This document shows, one piece after another, positions 37,185-49,637 of a DNA stretch of 64,000 nt. Under the pieces are notes generated by a model. It was not told where the DNA came from and made no database searches. It worked only from the letters and a program-made list of their open reading frames with translations. The stretch is from Microplitis mediator. Taxonomy: Eukaryota; Arthropoda; Insecta; Hymenoptera; Braconidae. Location: the NCBI RefSeq assembly GCF_029852145.1, contig NC_079979.1, forward strand, positions 12,874,642 through 12,938,641. Reading direction: 5' to 3'. The translations under genes and the position numbers were made by a program. The stretch's first letter is position 1. Each line of letters starts with the position of its first letter.

Positions 37185-37736
37185 TAAGGGAAGGGCGGGT
37201 AAAATGGGACCACTAAAAAAATAATGGATTTTTGTGAATTTGAATACGGTTAATTTTTTTTCGTTTTTTTGACGTCCATTGGAAGTAATTGAACCAAATT
37301 TACAGTTGCTATAGAAAATAAATTCTTCCCGGGCGGGCGAAATGGACTACTCCCAAAAAAAGTAAAAAAAAATTGACTGTAATAAAATTGTTTGTGTCTA
37401 ATCTAAGTGAAAAAAAAAATTTGCAACACAGTTAGTAAATAAAGATGTCAACAAAATAAAATTATTGAAGATAAATAAATTTTATAAAATCTAGACATAG
37501 CAAAAAAGACACCGTGTTTCTTTAGTGGCCAACAATACATTAATTCTACTGAAAAATTTCTGTTAAAAATTCAAAAAAAAAAACTTTTTCCAGAAAAAAA
37601 ATTTTGGGGCACTCCAAATTGTACAAAAAAATGATAAGGCTCGTAAGTGACGTTTACATAAAATTTTAGAAAAAAAAAAAATTGTACCGTTTTTGGAATA
37701 GTCTGTTTTGCCCACCCTTCCACCATACTTTTTTTA
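37185..37736 (+). mobile_element. Family B MITE (B2), uninterrupted
   Basis: Ends AAGGGAAGGGCGGGTAAAAT / TTTTGCCCACCCTTCCACC, with an inner GGGCGGGCGAAATGG block. Reference copy for B1. Confidence 0.8.
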
Positions 37737-39517
37737 AGAATATAAATTATCTCATCTTTTGTTGTCCATCATGATGATAAATTTTTTTTTTACTATAGAA
37801 TAGAATCAAAGACTCCTTAAAAAAAGTAAGTAAATAAACTACGTCTCATTCTTATAAAAAATAATTGCATAAAAATATTGAAGAAAAAAAATTTATAAAA
37901 AAGCTTTTACCCTTGTTCTGATCTCACCTGAGACCGCAACTACTTTGTCAGTGGTATCCAGTTAACAGCAAAGACACCAATTAACAACACTCTTTCTGCA
38001 GACCATCTACTGGGTATACTTTAAATATATATATGTATATTCAACCCAACCTTTTCTCATTAGCCGTTATTCTGACTCATAATAACCTACGTGATGACAA
38101 GTTAAATAAAAAAAAAGTGTGAAAATTGCATATACATATCTCTCGACACTTTTAATTAAATAAAATAGAATTAAATTTTTCATAAAAATACTAAAGTGTC
38201 GTGTCGAAAAAAAATGCCTGCGCTTTAATTTATTTAGGATTTTTCCATTTTTTTGTCCATGTCGACGTTTATAAAATGAATGTAATGCCATTGCATTAGT
38301 TATTTTAGCAGAGTACAGTAAGTGGGAAAGTGAAATAAAAGAGTTTTAAAAGACAACGAAAAATTAGGAACCTGGCGCCCTGGTACTTGTACATGGATAT
38401 TGTAATTTAAATGCCGCGTTGTTAAAAGCTTGGATTCCTTACTGTCAGACGTGGCGTGTTCTTACAACAATTCGTAGAACAGCGTTAGTCATTGTGAGAT
38501 GGCGATTGTCGTCGTCTTGGTCTTGGTACCAGGAGACGATACAATGAACGGCGACGTACGAGCTAAGTGTAGACGACGAGACAACGCGAGTTGAATAGTA
38601 AAACAGTTACGACAAACTAAACCGGCTGCGAGTCAATACGATGAGTGTGTTGAGTATGTTTTGTCTGGATACGTGAGTGTGAGTGTATGTCAATGGGAGA
38701 CTTGCTAAATCCCGCAATCAAATTGTATCCCACTTAATCATGTGTGCTACAAAAAACCACTTAATACGCTCGGCGTAGTCAACAGTAAAGTAAAGTGGGT
38801 AAAAAAAAAAAAATCAGCCGCATTGACGAATAGCTTAATGATGTGAAGACTGGAAATTCATGTTTTTTGTCCGGGGGATCAAATTGGAAACAATTGGTGA
38901 ATAATGAGCAATTAATTAATGCCAGAGAAGGTCTAATACGCATTGCAGTGGGCAATGGGATCAAACGCCTTGGCTGTTGTCATGTAAATTTGTGGGTGAC
39001 TGTAAACTCCCGGTATTATATATATAGATGTATTTATGTTTGTATGCATGTATGGATGTGTGTGTGGACAATTGTGTTGCATTGTTCATAGGTGACAAGA
39101 CCATTGGATACGAGTAGTGCTTTTGGCATTTGATTTCACATTACGGCTTAATGCTACTTGCGCTTCGTAACACTCATTAGACGCTAATCTGGTGACATTG
39201 TTATCGTTTATAACGATCAATATACGTGTAATTAATCCGTTTGTTATTGTTTCATTTTTTTATTTTGTGGTTTAGTGCTTCAATTAATATTTATTTGTTG
39301 GAAAATATTTTTGTTTAATTTAATCCCATTTTCCCACGCGTAAAAAGTAGTAAAATTAAAGCTGTATCTTTGATAAATTTATTAGGGAAAAGTATGTTTT
39401 GGAGTTCGGGTGTCTGTTATTTAAAAATGGTTATAGTCAGGGTTAATTTAATAAAAAATTCTGCAGTAATACAAATGATGACAGGAAAAAGAATTTATTA
39501 AATTTTATTTTGTTCTT
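37737..39517. other. Unassigned stretch; complex block 38,360-38,780
   Basis: No gene. A minus-strand donor-like site CTCAG|GTGAGA (exon end at 37928) lies downstream of a TATA-rich patch at about 38,020-38,042. 38,360-38,780 is non-repetitive and less AT-rich; possible regulatory DNA. Confidence 0.4.
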
Positions 39518-39546
39518 CATTGTAAAAAAACCAGGAGGACACAGTA

Positions 39547-39862
39547 CATGGAGAAAAGTGGGCTTGAGAAACCTACGAATTTTTGTTATCCTGTCGGTCA
39601 AACTTGAAACCGGAAATAAAGTTGCCAAGAATAATTATGCTATACTACAAACAATATTATGCACTCAAAACTTATTGATAAATTGTAATGAATATTGTTT
39701 GTCTAAATTAGAAATTATGGTAAAAAATAAAAAATTTTTAGAGGTTCATAATAATAATTATAGTGCAGCATAATAATTTTTTGACGACTGAACTTCCTGT
39801 TTCAAGTTTGGTCAACAGCATAATAAAAATTCGTACATTTTTTGTCTCCATTTTTCTCCATG
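39547..39862. mobile_element. Foldback nested in A4 (CATGGAGAAAA ends)
   Basis: CATGGAGAAAAG / TTTTTCTCCATG with TA flanks (39545-39546, 39863-39864). Inner arms ACGAATTTTTGTTATCC and GGTCAAACTTGAAAC have complements on the right. The apparent open frame here is a shadow. Confidence 0.82.
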
Positions 39863-40111
39863 TACAGGTGGTGTAGGTGTTAAAAGTTTCGGTATTAAAT
39901 TTCAACACCGAAAACGGTGTAAAAATAATACCGCCGCCAGTGTAAATATCCTTTACCGGTATTCAAATATTTTTCGGTGTCGAAAATTTTTTGTTTTAGG
40001 AATATGTTTACTTACTCGATTGCTGTAGTTAAAAAGTGCTTTTATTAACTAATTATATTATTGGTGATTGAAATGGTGGGCATAAAATTGTGTAATTTTT
40101 AAATAGATTAC

Positions 40112-40458
40112 TGTAAGCATCGACAATCCTCATAGCCCAGGCTCGTGATTGCGGGCACTTAGGACTGAGGTCTCTGACGTCAGTGTAAGGTGAATAGCAC
40201 CCCATAGATCAACTACCCCCACTAACTACAAGCAGTGGGACTAGAGAACAACGAGGAGACATACAATTCCGACGGGACCCTCCAAGAGGACCCAACTTGA
40301 CGTCATCTAGCTACTCTCACCCTTTCCCTTATTATATTACTTATTATTAACTGTCCATATTATACGATTAGTTGTTGGGTTTAATAATGTTTAACTGTTA
40401 AATAAATATTTGTTTCTATCTACTAGCAAGTGAAATATATTAAAGTGACCTTCTTACA
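40112..40458. mobile_element. Solo LTR of a retrotransposon, 4-bp TSD
   Basis: Begins TGTAAGCATCG and ends CTTCTTACA, with TG...CA and extended TGTAAG/CTTACA ends. Flanked by TTAC on both sides (40108-40111, 40459-40462). GC-richer than its surroundings, with AATAAA near the end. A 4-bp duplication fits Ty3/Gypsy-type integration. No internal retroelement genes remain, so it arose by LTR-LTR recombination (established mechanism). The family is not identified. Confidence 0.82.
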
Positions 40459-40462
40459 TTAC

Positions 40463-40886
40463 ATATTAGGGACAAGATTTTTGCCTTATTTTTGAAATGA
40501 GTAGTTCAAGTTTTTGATATTACGGGGAAAATATCGGTCTTAGTAAAAAAGGTTTCAAACAAAAGTTGTAGGAAATTCAATTTTACTAAAAAAAAGTCTC
40601 TTATGATTTTTTTATACAATCAATATTTTCACCGTAATTTAAAAATTAAGGTTCATAATGAATGATTCAAAATTTGAGGAATTATGAAAGTCTTAATTTT
40701 GAAATTACAGCTTTCTTATTAGTCCTAAAAAAAATTATAAGAGACATTTTTTTTTTAAATTAAATTTCCTACAACTTTTGTTTGAAAAATTTTTTAATAA
40801 GACCAATATTTTCCCCGTAATATCAAAAATTTCACACCACTATTTATTAACTATTTTTAAATTAACGCAAAAATCCTGGCCTTACG
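40463..40886. mobile_element. Foldback nested in A4 next to the solo LTR
   Basis: Arms GGGACAAGATTTTTGCC / GCAAAAATCCTGGCC, with inner TTACGGGGAAAATAT / ATTTTCCCCGTAATAT and ACAAAAGTTGTAGGAAAT / ATTTCCTACAACTTTTGT. Palindrome centred near 40,670. Confidence 0.75.
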
Positions 40887-41145
40887 TATAACATAAATAA
40901 TTATTTAAATTCGTACACAGCAAAATTGAAATTTCCTCCAGATAATATTCATTAAATTTTGATATTTTTTATATATGTAATACATTTTTTTTTTTCTAAT
41001 TTCTATATGTGGATTTTTTTTTCACACCCTTTTAACACCCGTATTTTAACACAACCAAATTACACCGCCTACACCGGTGTTATTTCATTTTAACACCACC
41101 TGGTGTTAAATTGAGTCTATTTTTAACACCGCTCTTTTTACAGTG

Positions 41146-42003
41146 TTGGGTTTGATCAATTGAAAAAATATAATTGGCTGCATATTTATAACAGGAAGTA
41201 AATATTTTACAGCTGAATTTAATAATTGGAGCAGTGGGTTTTTTATTTTCGAATTTTAAGTAGTAAAATAAAAATGATGTAAAAAGTGAACAATATCGAG
41301 TACCAATAAACAATGACAGTTATAATTATTAAACTGAAACAATCAGTAAAAAACAAAATCGATACACTGCACAATACATTAATGTCATATAATAATACAA
41401 ATGAAAATTGACACATGGACGTCATTGACAAGCTCACAATAAAATTTATCCGCAATAAATACTCTAATTAAAACAATTAAACTCCAATGCACACCAAGCA
41501 ATAACCAATAAAACTCACCAATAATTCCATAAAGATTAAAAAAAAGTCAATATACGTATAAAATGAAATGAAAAACAATTAAACTGTCAATAACAAAATT
41601 AAATGGAATAATTTATAATATTTGAATTTGCATAAGCGTATCAAATCAAAATGTAACATATTTAAACTTTCACTACTCCACCCTAGATCAACTAATCTAA
41701 ACTCACGTGCCTCACACCCTACACACCTTTCTACTACTAGATTACACATTTAAACATTTACACACCAATAAACACATTACCCAGTGCCCATTCTCGATTA
41801 CGTGTACACTAGTTGGGATATTTAACTTCAGACTGACGTAAATAATCCTAGTCCTCCTACGTGTGACCTTATCACGAGATAAATCGGACCGGAAATCAAA
41901 CAACTCGGTGCTGAGCCGATGACAAAGCGCGAAATTTAAGTATTCAAATCGATTTAATATTTATTACATCATTATTTTATTTTACATATTTCTGTATTTT
42001 TTA
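41146..42003. other. Unassigned stretch
   Basis: No gene; 41,690-41,940 is more complex in sequence and may be regulatory. Confidence 0.45.
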
Positions 42004-42246
42004 CAATGACAGAAAAAAATACTGTTTTCAAATATCTGCGTGTTTGAATCCTCCCGAGTAAATATTTGTCTAATCATAGTAAAAATATACTCCAACCAAG
42101 TAATATTTTCTTGATTTAAGAATTTTTATACTTATTTTAAGAAAATATTCTTGGTTGGAGTACATTATTACTAAGATTAAACAAATAATTTTCTCGGGAG
42201 GATTCAAACACGTAGATACTTGAAAACAGTATTTTTTTTTTCAGTG
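42004..42246. mobile_element. Foldback element S
   Basis: CAATGACAGAAAAAAATACTG / CAGTATTTTTTTTTTCAGTG with TA flanks (42002-42003, 42247-42248). Arms TTTGAATCCTCCCGAG / CTCGGGAGGATTCAAA and ACTCCAACCAAG / CTTGGTTGGAGT are complementary. Confidence 0.85.
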
Positions 42247-42296
42247 TATTAGTAACAATAATAATAAAAGTGAAATTAAAAGTTAAAATAGTGTTT

Positions 42297-42544
42297 ACAC
42301 AAAAAAAAAAAAAGATTTTTTGAAGTAAAATATTTTTACTGGCTTCAAGAAAATTTTTTCTTGTCTCAAGAAGTTTTTTGAATTATGAATTGAAAATAAA
42401 AAACTTTATTGGGGCGAGAAAAAATTTTCTTGAAGCAAAAAAATTTTTTTGAACCAAGAATTTTTTTCTAGTCTTGAAAAAATTTTAGTTTCCTTTTCAG
42501 AATGCAAAATATTTCTTGCGTCAAGAAATCCTTTTTTTCTGGGT
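42297..42544. mobile_element. Family E element (E2)
   Basis: A-rich start ACACAAAAAAAAAAAAAGAT, then CTTGTCTCAAGAAG, GAACCAAGAA and GCGTCAAGAAATCC. It abuts H4. Confidence 0.68.
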
Positions 42545-42545
42545 C

Positions 42546-42964
42546 CACTGTAAAAAATCGGGAGTGAATATGGATTTTATTTCAATCCGGATTCATTCCA
42601 TTACTCGGAGTTCCGAAGTTTGAAAAAAAATGTCTGCATGCGAAGTGAATAGGAATTTTTATTTCGAGCGGAGTGATTTTGGAGTGACGCGGATTTTATC
42701 TCAATCTAGTCAGGAGTTTTAATACTTGAATAAATTTATATTTAATTGAAATAACTGTTAATAAGAAACGTAATTATTTTAATAAGTTATTGATTCGTGC
42801 TCAATATAAATGTCTAAATATAGAAACCGTAACGTCACTGTGTATAAGTAATTTTTTTTTATAATTAATATTTTCCAAAACTCCCTTTCGGAGTGAAATT
42901 CAAAGGGAATTAAATACATAAAAAGTCATCCACTCCGTGTTCACTCCGCAAATCTTCGACAGTG
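42546..42964 (+). mobile_element. Family H MITE (H4)
   Basis: Ends CACTGTAAAAAATCGGGAG / AATCTTCGACAGTG, TA on the right flank. It contains an AT-rich insertion near 42,735-42,880 relative to H2. Confidence 0.8.
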
Positions 42965-44702
42965 TAAACACTTGAATTTACGTTCAAAGTTAAAGAATAA
43001 TTTATTCTAAAGAGTTTTATTACCCATAAAACTCCATTAAAACGTATTTCCCATATCTTCAATAGATAAATCAGAATTCAAGTTAAAAGACGTTAAAATA
43101 TTTGTAATTAGATTTCTATCTTATTTATAGATTGGTTACTTTAAGTCGAAATCGTGATTTAATTATCAAAGATGCGATAAAATTGTTTCGAAACAAATTT
43201 ACAGAGGGTGAAATTCTCACAAATAAATAATTCGATAAATTATTTCGTAGAGTAAACAATCAACAAATTATTTCAATTAAACCTTCGATCAAAATCGTAT
43301 TTTTTTTCAAAACAATAACAATTATATTGATGGCCAAATGCATTAGCTGTAAAGACTACTTCACTTCATCTAGTCCTTTTGGGGTGCTTCTGCTCCAACA
43401 ACCGGACGGACCGGAAACGTGGCTCGAATTGAATTCCACTTTAGTGGAGGTTGTTGGTGAAGCAGACCGACAAGTGCAATAGGGCGTTTGAAATCGACTA
43501 GTGCATTTTCAGTAAACCCAACTCTTGTAAGACGTGTATGGGCGTTTGTTGGCTTCCTTCATTTATATTTTATGCCTTTTATTTTTATATCATCATTATT
43601 ATTGTTACTTCTTTTGTCATAATATTAACAATAAATCTATACAATTACAGTTACAGTTACTGTCGTTATTGTTTAGTGGCGGTAATGGATTTTTTTATTC
43701 ACCCGAACAATTGAAGCTTTTTGTAAGCAATAACAATGTCTTATTTTTCTTCGCAATTCGTTTTTTAAAAAATTAGTTCATTTTTATTTTTGTTTTTATT
43801 TTATTAAAACACTTGAATCGGGTAATTTATGAGCGGATTTGTTTCAAGTACAGATATAGTATTAAGTAAAATATTTATTTACAATATAAAGAAGATAAAA
43901 AACTAAAATAAAACATCTTTAAAAAATATGTTGAATTTATATAACTCTCGAGTGTATCGTTTTGTCATTTATTTCCGGATTTCATATTATATATAAAAAT
44001 ATATTAAAGGAAGGAAAAAAAAGTTTATATATTTTCATAGTTATATTCTAGTGAAGGAGTTAGGAAAATATAAGAGCAAGCTCTGAGTGTGCAGCGGACG
44101 GAATATGGAATATATTCGTTAGAGAACAACTCTGTGCTATTGTGTGTTGTGTGGATTTTTATGTTGTTGTGTATACAGTATTATTGTGAATAGTCAAGTA
44201 GTATTCACACACATGTTAAAGTGGTGGTTAAGCTGATGCATCTGACATTTTTGCCGCCTGCTTCACCAAACGAATTCATATACTGTGTTTTGTATAAATA
44301 TATACATATATATGTAGGTTTTTTATATATACTTTTTTATCATTATTATTATATATCTATTTATACTTATACGCTACAATTCCCGATAATCTGTGAGTTT
44401 ATCCAGCCGGAAGTGAAGATCTCGAGTAGACGAACAACAGGCTGTCACAAAAATACCATCCAGTCGTAGCTTGTCGAGCTTTTTTAATCACTTTTTTTCA
44501 TGTCAGAATTTTATCCCAAGTTAAATTCATTATAAGTAATTAGAAAGTATTTTTATAGCAATTTTAACTCAAGTTAATTTTTAATATAAATATTAAAAAT
44601 GTGGTCTACGGGATTTTTTGCTGATCCGTGTGTTCATGCGTCATTTGCAGGTGCGATTTAATTAGAAATATTTTATTAACTGACTTAATTTTCTTTGCAT
44701 AG
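42965..44702. other. Unassigned stretch
   Basis: No gene or recognised element. 43,360-43,520 is a more complex block. Confidence 0.45.
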
Positions 44703-45990
44703 AAGAGAGGGGAGTGAGAGACCTGTCTAGAAAAATATGAAAAATTGTTTTTTTTTTTTTTATATTTATTAGAAGCTAAATGGTTAAATGGTTTAAATGT
44801 GTAAATTTACTGGCAGCAAGTTGATGTTATGAAAAAATTAAAAATTTTTTTTTTAATTTCTTTCATAATAAAATATATTTTGTATGAAAACAAAAAAATA
44901 TGAATAAAAATTGTAAATTCGAAAATAAAAAAAAAAAAAAATTACTATTTTTACTTCAGAGTAAATCCAGCTTCTTCTAGCAAGTTTAAATTAACCATTT
45001 AACCCCGGAAAAATAGAAAAATCGTTTGAAATTATTTATTACTTTTTTTTTAATTTTTAGGAAGGGGCCATCACACTTTTGTCGTATTTTAGTCGCCCGG
45101 GTCAAAAAAAATAACTTGATTTTGACTTTTTTGACTTGCTTTTGACTTTATTAACTTGATTCTGGCTACACTTGCTTACCTTAACTCCAATATGACTTTT
45201 TGAACTTAAAATTTAAGTCAAATTCAAGTCAAGGTTGACTTGTATCTCAAGTCAAAAAACAAATTATAATAGTTTCGTCCTCGAAAGCCTCAATTCCTTT
45301 GATGCTTTACTTGCCGCCCAGAAAGTAACTCTACTTCAGTACTCATAATCCTCAATGAGAACTATGAGTTCTAAATGCGAATAATTTATTGATTTTAAAT
45401 TATAAGTAAGACCTCAAAATCCTCAACGAATGAAAATTTATACTTAAGATTTTGAAAAGTTTTAGATAGAAAAGGGAGGGGAGAGAATACGTCGAATGAG
45501 ACTTTTAAGGTTCAAATATGGATAAAATTATTCCTGTATGTTTTGAGTATTATGGTATTCCAGTTTAGTCCTCAAAGTGGTAAAAAGGGTCGTAACTACT
45601 ACTTTGAGGACTTAACTAGGATAACTTTCTATACTGTTGTCAATCTTAAAATTCCAAATTGATCTTCAAAAACCTCATTGAGAACTTTGAACCTTCAATC
45701 CGAATTTTTTTTTTTGACTCGGGATTTGACTTAAATAACTCAAATTCAAGTAAACTTTTCAAATTCAAGACAACGTGACTATAATTTGACTTGGTTGACG
45801 TAGATCGGCACTAAAAACTTGACTTTGTCTTGCTGGACTTGCTTTATTTTCAATTTTTGAAATTACGCCAAAATCAAGTTGTTTTTTTGACCCGGGCGAT
45901 CATAAGAAAATTTGCCGGTTTGTTTAATAATAATCTAGTAAAATTCTTAAGGAAACCATCTTTCCCCTCCCCTCTCTAATCCTCGAAAAA
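44703..45990. mobile_element. Outer element with GAGGGGAG ends, carrying T
   Basis: AAGAGAGGGGAGTGAGAGA on the left and CTTTCCCCTCCCCTCTCT on the right form an imperfect inverted repeat resembling families B/C/F. Encloses element T. Confidence 0.5.
45093..45900. mobile_element. Element T, CGCCCGGGTC ends
   Basis: Terminal inverted repeat TCGCCCGGGTCAAAAAAA / TTTTTTTGACCCGGGCGA is exact over about 18 bp, followed by matching AACTTGATTTTG / CAAAATCAAGTT. The interior is unusually rich in GACTTG/CAAGTC motifs. No coding capacity. Confidence 0.85.
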
Positions 45991-47548
45991 TTTTAAAATC
46001 TGATTTTATAAAAAATGACTATTGATTATTAATTAAAATTAATTAAATAAACGGAATAACATCCTGGTTAAAATTATTTGACATTTTTAATATAAATGGA
46101 ATCTTCTTTGAAGCGTGATATTAGTTTTAAATCTTAAAAGGATAAATTCTTAATAAGGTAAATTATTTATTTGAAATTACGGTGATGCTCAGTATAGTTG
46201 TGTATCAAGTACAGCAATCTTTTTTATTGCATATTTATTTTTTCTTAGGGGTTTTCTTCAAGCTTGTCCAACAGTGCAAATACACTGCAGTCTCGTTACC
46301 TCGACTTACATCGAGCACTCACGACAGGAGCGGTTTTACGGTGTGGGTTATCCACTCGGTAAATAACTCTCTGGCGTCCTGAGAGCTCAAGGATTTACAC
46401 TCGCGTCCGTCTGACGTTTAAAAATAAAAAAAAATTCGAATGTAATGTTAAGAAAACGATAGAGGAAGGAAAGAGAAGAGTAAAAAGGAAGAGGAAGAGA
46501 AAGAGACGGAGAAAGAGAAATAAAACGGAAAAAAGGAGCACAAGTAGAAGTGTAAGGAATAAAGAAGACTACGGTACAGAAGGAGCAAAGTCAAAGTGGC
46601 TTTACGGCAATCTTTCTCAACTTATATATATATAGAAATACTCAAGATATTCTTGATGGAGTTTGCAGGTGTAGAAATAGAGAAATACACATCGAAATGG
46701 ATTTCGGGTAGAGTTTAAACTGGTGACGACACCAGAGTGACTAGACTACTTGACTACTTGACTACTAGGCCATTACTATACCAGTACAACTACTATAGTA
46801 TTAGTAATAGTAGTACTACTACACTAGATCCAATAGATATAGTTTTACTAAAGTCACTCTCAGAGGGTCACAATTTCCCTCTTATACTTAAAGGATGAAA
46901 TTGTTGTAAATCGATCTGACAGACGATTAAAGCTCTCTCGATTATCTCACTATTTTAAACTTCCCAGACACTTATATCCTATATATACATATATGCAGAG
47001 TGGGAGTGGGCGGGAGTATAGAGTTAAATTCAAAATGAAGACCAAGCCAGAGGCTAGACTATGCACTAGTCAAGTGAGGAAACTACTTAGTATGAGTGCT
47101 TCTTCTCAGGGTATATATTTATATATGGATATATATACATATATAAGGGATTAAATATATATGATGGAGTATCATTAACACAGCCACGAAGAAATACTCA
47201 CATAAACCTTGGCAAAGCTTTCTGCTTTCTCAATTTAATATTAATATTTAAACAGTTATGTGCTATGCTGGATGGCTGGCTTGAGAGAAAATTCACCTTC
47301 AAGAAGCCTCATTAGACTACCTGAGATATATGTACTAACTTATACCAATACATTGTAATAATCTTTAAATAAATATACACAAACGTATTCTACGTTTAAA
47401 TTTTTTCTAGATAACAATTTTACAAATTTTATTTTCCAGCAAATCATTGCAACAAAAATAAAAAAGTACCTAAAAATTATGATAATATACGAGTATGAGT
47501 AAAATTTGGGCACACGTATAAGAAAAAATAATTTTTTTGTTAATTAAT
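45991..47548. other. Unassigned stretch with purine tract
   Basis: No gene. A GA-rich purine tract runs at about 46,454-46,560. 46,260-46,400 and 46,680-47,090 are less AT-rich and unassigned. Confidence 0.45.
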
Positions 47549-48415
47549 AGTAATCCGGAAGATTGGAAGGTTTTTTCACGGGACGGAAATAAAAAAACGG
47601 AATGAAAGTAAAAATCAACTGGATCTAGATTTCCGAAATGTTTTGCATAAGTACTAGTATACTAGCCGACAAATGCAACCACCCCTAATTACCCCTTAAG
47701 TCGGCTTTAAGCAGTGAAATTACATAAATTTTTTATGACCTGAAATTAGCACGATCCTGAAATTGACAGACAATCAACAATTTTCGGATTGTTTTTTTTT
47801 TTTCAACGGATCAATTCCAGAAAGAAAAAAAAACTAAAATTATGCATATGTAGAAAATTAAGAAAGCTATCTGTGCAATTTTTTGAAATGTTTTTTTTTT
47901 TTTATAATTTATCGTTTTTAAAAAAATCCAAAAATTATTAAACGTCGGCAAATTATGATACTGAAGTTAGCAGACGTCTAGTAATTTTTGGATTTTTTTA
48001 AAAGCGATAAATTATAAAAAAAAAAAAATTTCAAAAAATTGCACAGATAGCTTTCTTAATTTTCTACATATGCATAATTTTAGTTTTTTTTTTTTTGTCA
48101 TTAATTTGTTAAAAAAAAAAATCCTAAAATTGTTGATTGTCTTCTGACTTCAGTGTCATGTCAAATTTCAGTATCATAAATTAGCCGACGTCTAATAATT
48201 TTTTGATTTTTTTCAAAATGATAAATTATAAAAAAAAATATTTGAAAAAGTTGCACTTGTAGTTTTTTAAATTTTCTACACGTGCATATTTTTATTTTTT
48301 TTTTTTTTAGTTAATTTGTCAGAAAAAAAATCCGAAAATTGCTATTTGTCTGCAAGCTCCAGGATCACAATTTTTTCATTTTCGTTACGCGAAAAACGTT
48401 CCATCTTCAGGTACA
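47549..48415. mobile_element. Family K foldback (K3) carrying L1
   Basis: GTAATCCGGAAGATTGGAAGG on the left and CGTTCCATCTTCAGGTAC on the right match K1 ends; ATCTAGATTTCCGAAATG is the K1 core. The middle is replaced by L1. Confidence 0.65.
47751..48362. mobile_element. Family L foldback (L1)
   Basis: Arms GACAGACAATCAACAATTTT / AAAATTGTTGATTGTC and ATGCATATGTAGAAAATTAAG / CTTAATTTTCTACATATGCAT are complementary around 47,950. The motif TTAGC(C)GACGTCTAATAATTTTT recurs here and at 59.2-59.6 kb. A second partial copy follows 48,160. Confidence 0.75.
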
Positions 48416-49299
48416 TTAATAGTAACATTTTTTGTTGTAGCGAGCCTTAAAAATTTTTTTTTAGGTCATAAAAAATATAAAGATATTTTTTATATTGAGC
48501 TTGTTAATATTATATAAATATATATAATATATCAACAGCTTCGTCAAGTACAAGTATCCCTCTAGAAGTGAATAAGAGTGTTGTTGGTGTATATTTACCA
48601 TGGAATTCTTGAAAACGTCGAGTGTAAGAGTAGAGTGGCGGTTACGCCACTGTTGCACTGCACACAACACTCGCGGTGGATATTTCAAGGTAGGCAGTAC
48701 AACGTGCACGTGACCCGACGAAGGGGAAGGTCAGAAGAGCCCGAGAGATCTGGTGGCTGCCGTCAGAGCCTCAAGAGCCATTATATCGGTGCAATGCGCT
48801 GTGCAGCGTACGGCGTACATACACCATACTCTGTAACTCTGCTCGCTGGTCTGTAGGCTCTGGCAGCCTGGCATGCATGCGCGCACGTTTACGTTACACC
48901 AGCCGTTTCGTTGCCACGAACAAGTCACCCAGTCAATTAGAGAGGATACCTCTGGATACACCGACAGAGTATTGCAAGCTTACATTACATTATATACACA
49001 CACGTGCATTATATATATGCACATATACATCTATGTAGATATAAAAACCACCAAACGTAATATACACAGGTCACAGCGTGTATCAGCCCTACTCTTTTGC
49101 CGACGTTGTCTTTACGGTCATAAACCACAGAGCCGTTGCCAAAGTCTACACTTCGAGTCGCTCACTTGCTCAGTGCGTTGACTATCAATTTTATTGAGTA
49201 ACCGTTCCTGTGTGATTTAAAATAATCGTTTATGTTATTGAGAATACGATGTTTGATACTACGGTGATTTTGTTTTTATTATTATTATTATTATTATTA
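48416..49299. other. GC-richer, non-repetitive block upstream of A5
   Basis: 48,590-49,170 has the most balanced base composition of the distal window and no repeat. The open frames on both strands overlap and lack domains. It may be a promoter, enhancer or noncoding exon; no firm motif. An ATT microsatellite closes the block (49277-49299). Confidence 0.4.
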
Positions 49300-49637
49300 C
49301 ACTGAAAAAAGAGCGGTGTTAAAAATCGGCTCAATTTAACACCACGTAGTGTTAAAAAAAAATAACACCGGAATGGGCGGTGTAATTTGACGGTGTTAAA
49401 TCGATGTAATACAAAAATTTCACTTATGGAAATTAGAAAAAAAAATGTATTACATATAAAAAAATATAATAACAATTTAATGAAAATTATCTGGAGGAAA
49501 TTTTAATTTTGCTGAGTACTTATTTAAATAATTATTTATGTTATATGTAATTTATTTAAAAATTACAAAAATTTACGCCCACCGTTTCAATGACCAATAA
49601 TTTAATTTATTAATAAAAATACTAATTAACTGTAGTG

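Larger units (their letters stand above)
39518..41145 (+). mobile_element. Family A MITE (A4) carrying three insertions
   Basis: Starts CATTGTAAAAAAACCAGG, resumes GGTGTAGGTGTTAAAAG at 39869, and ends GCTCTTTTTACAGTG. Family A sequence between insertions matches A3 and A6, so this is one copy broken by a foldback (39547-39862), a solo LTR (40112-40458) and a second foldback (about 40463-40886). Confidence 0.82.

Noticed and set aside
48578..49181. Overlapping 92- and 102-codon frames in a GC-richer block
   Set aside because: Frames on both strands overlap, have no domain and no intron signals; treated as possible regulatory DNA.
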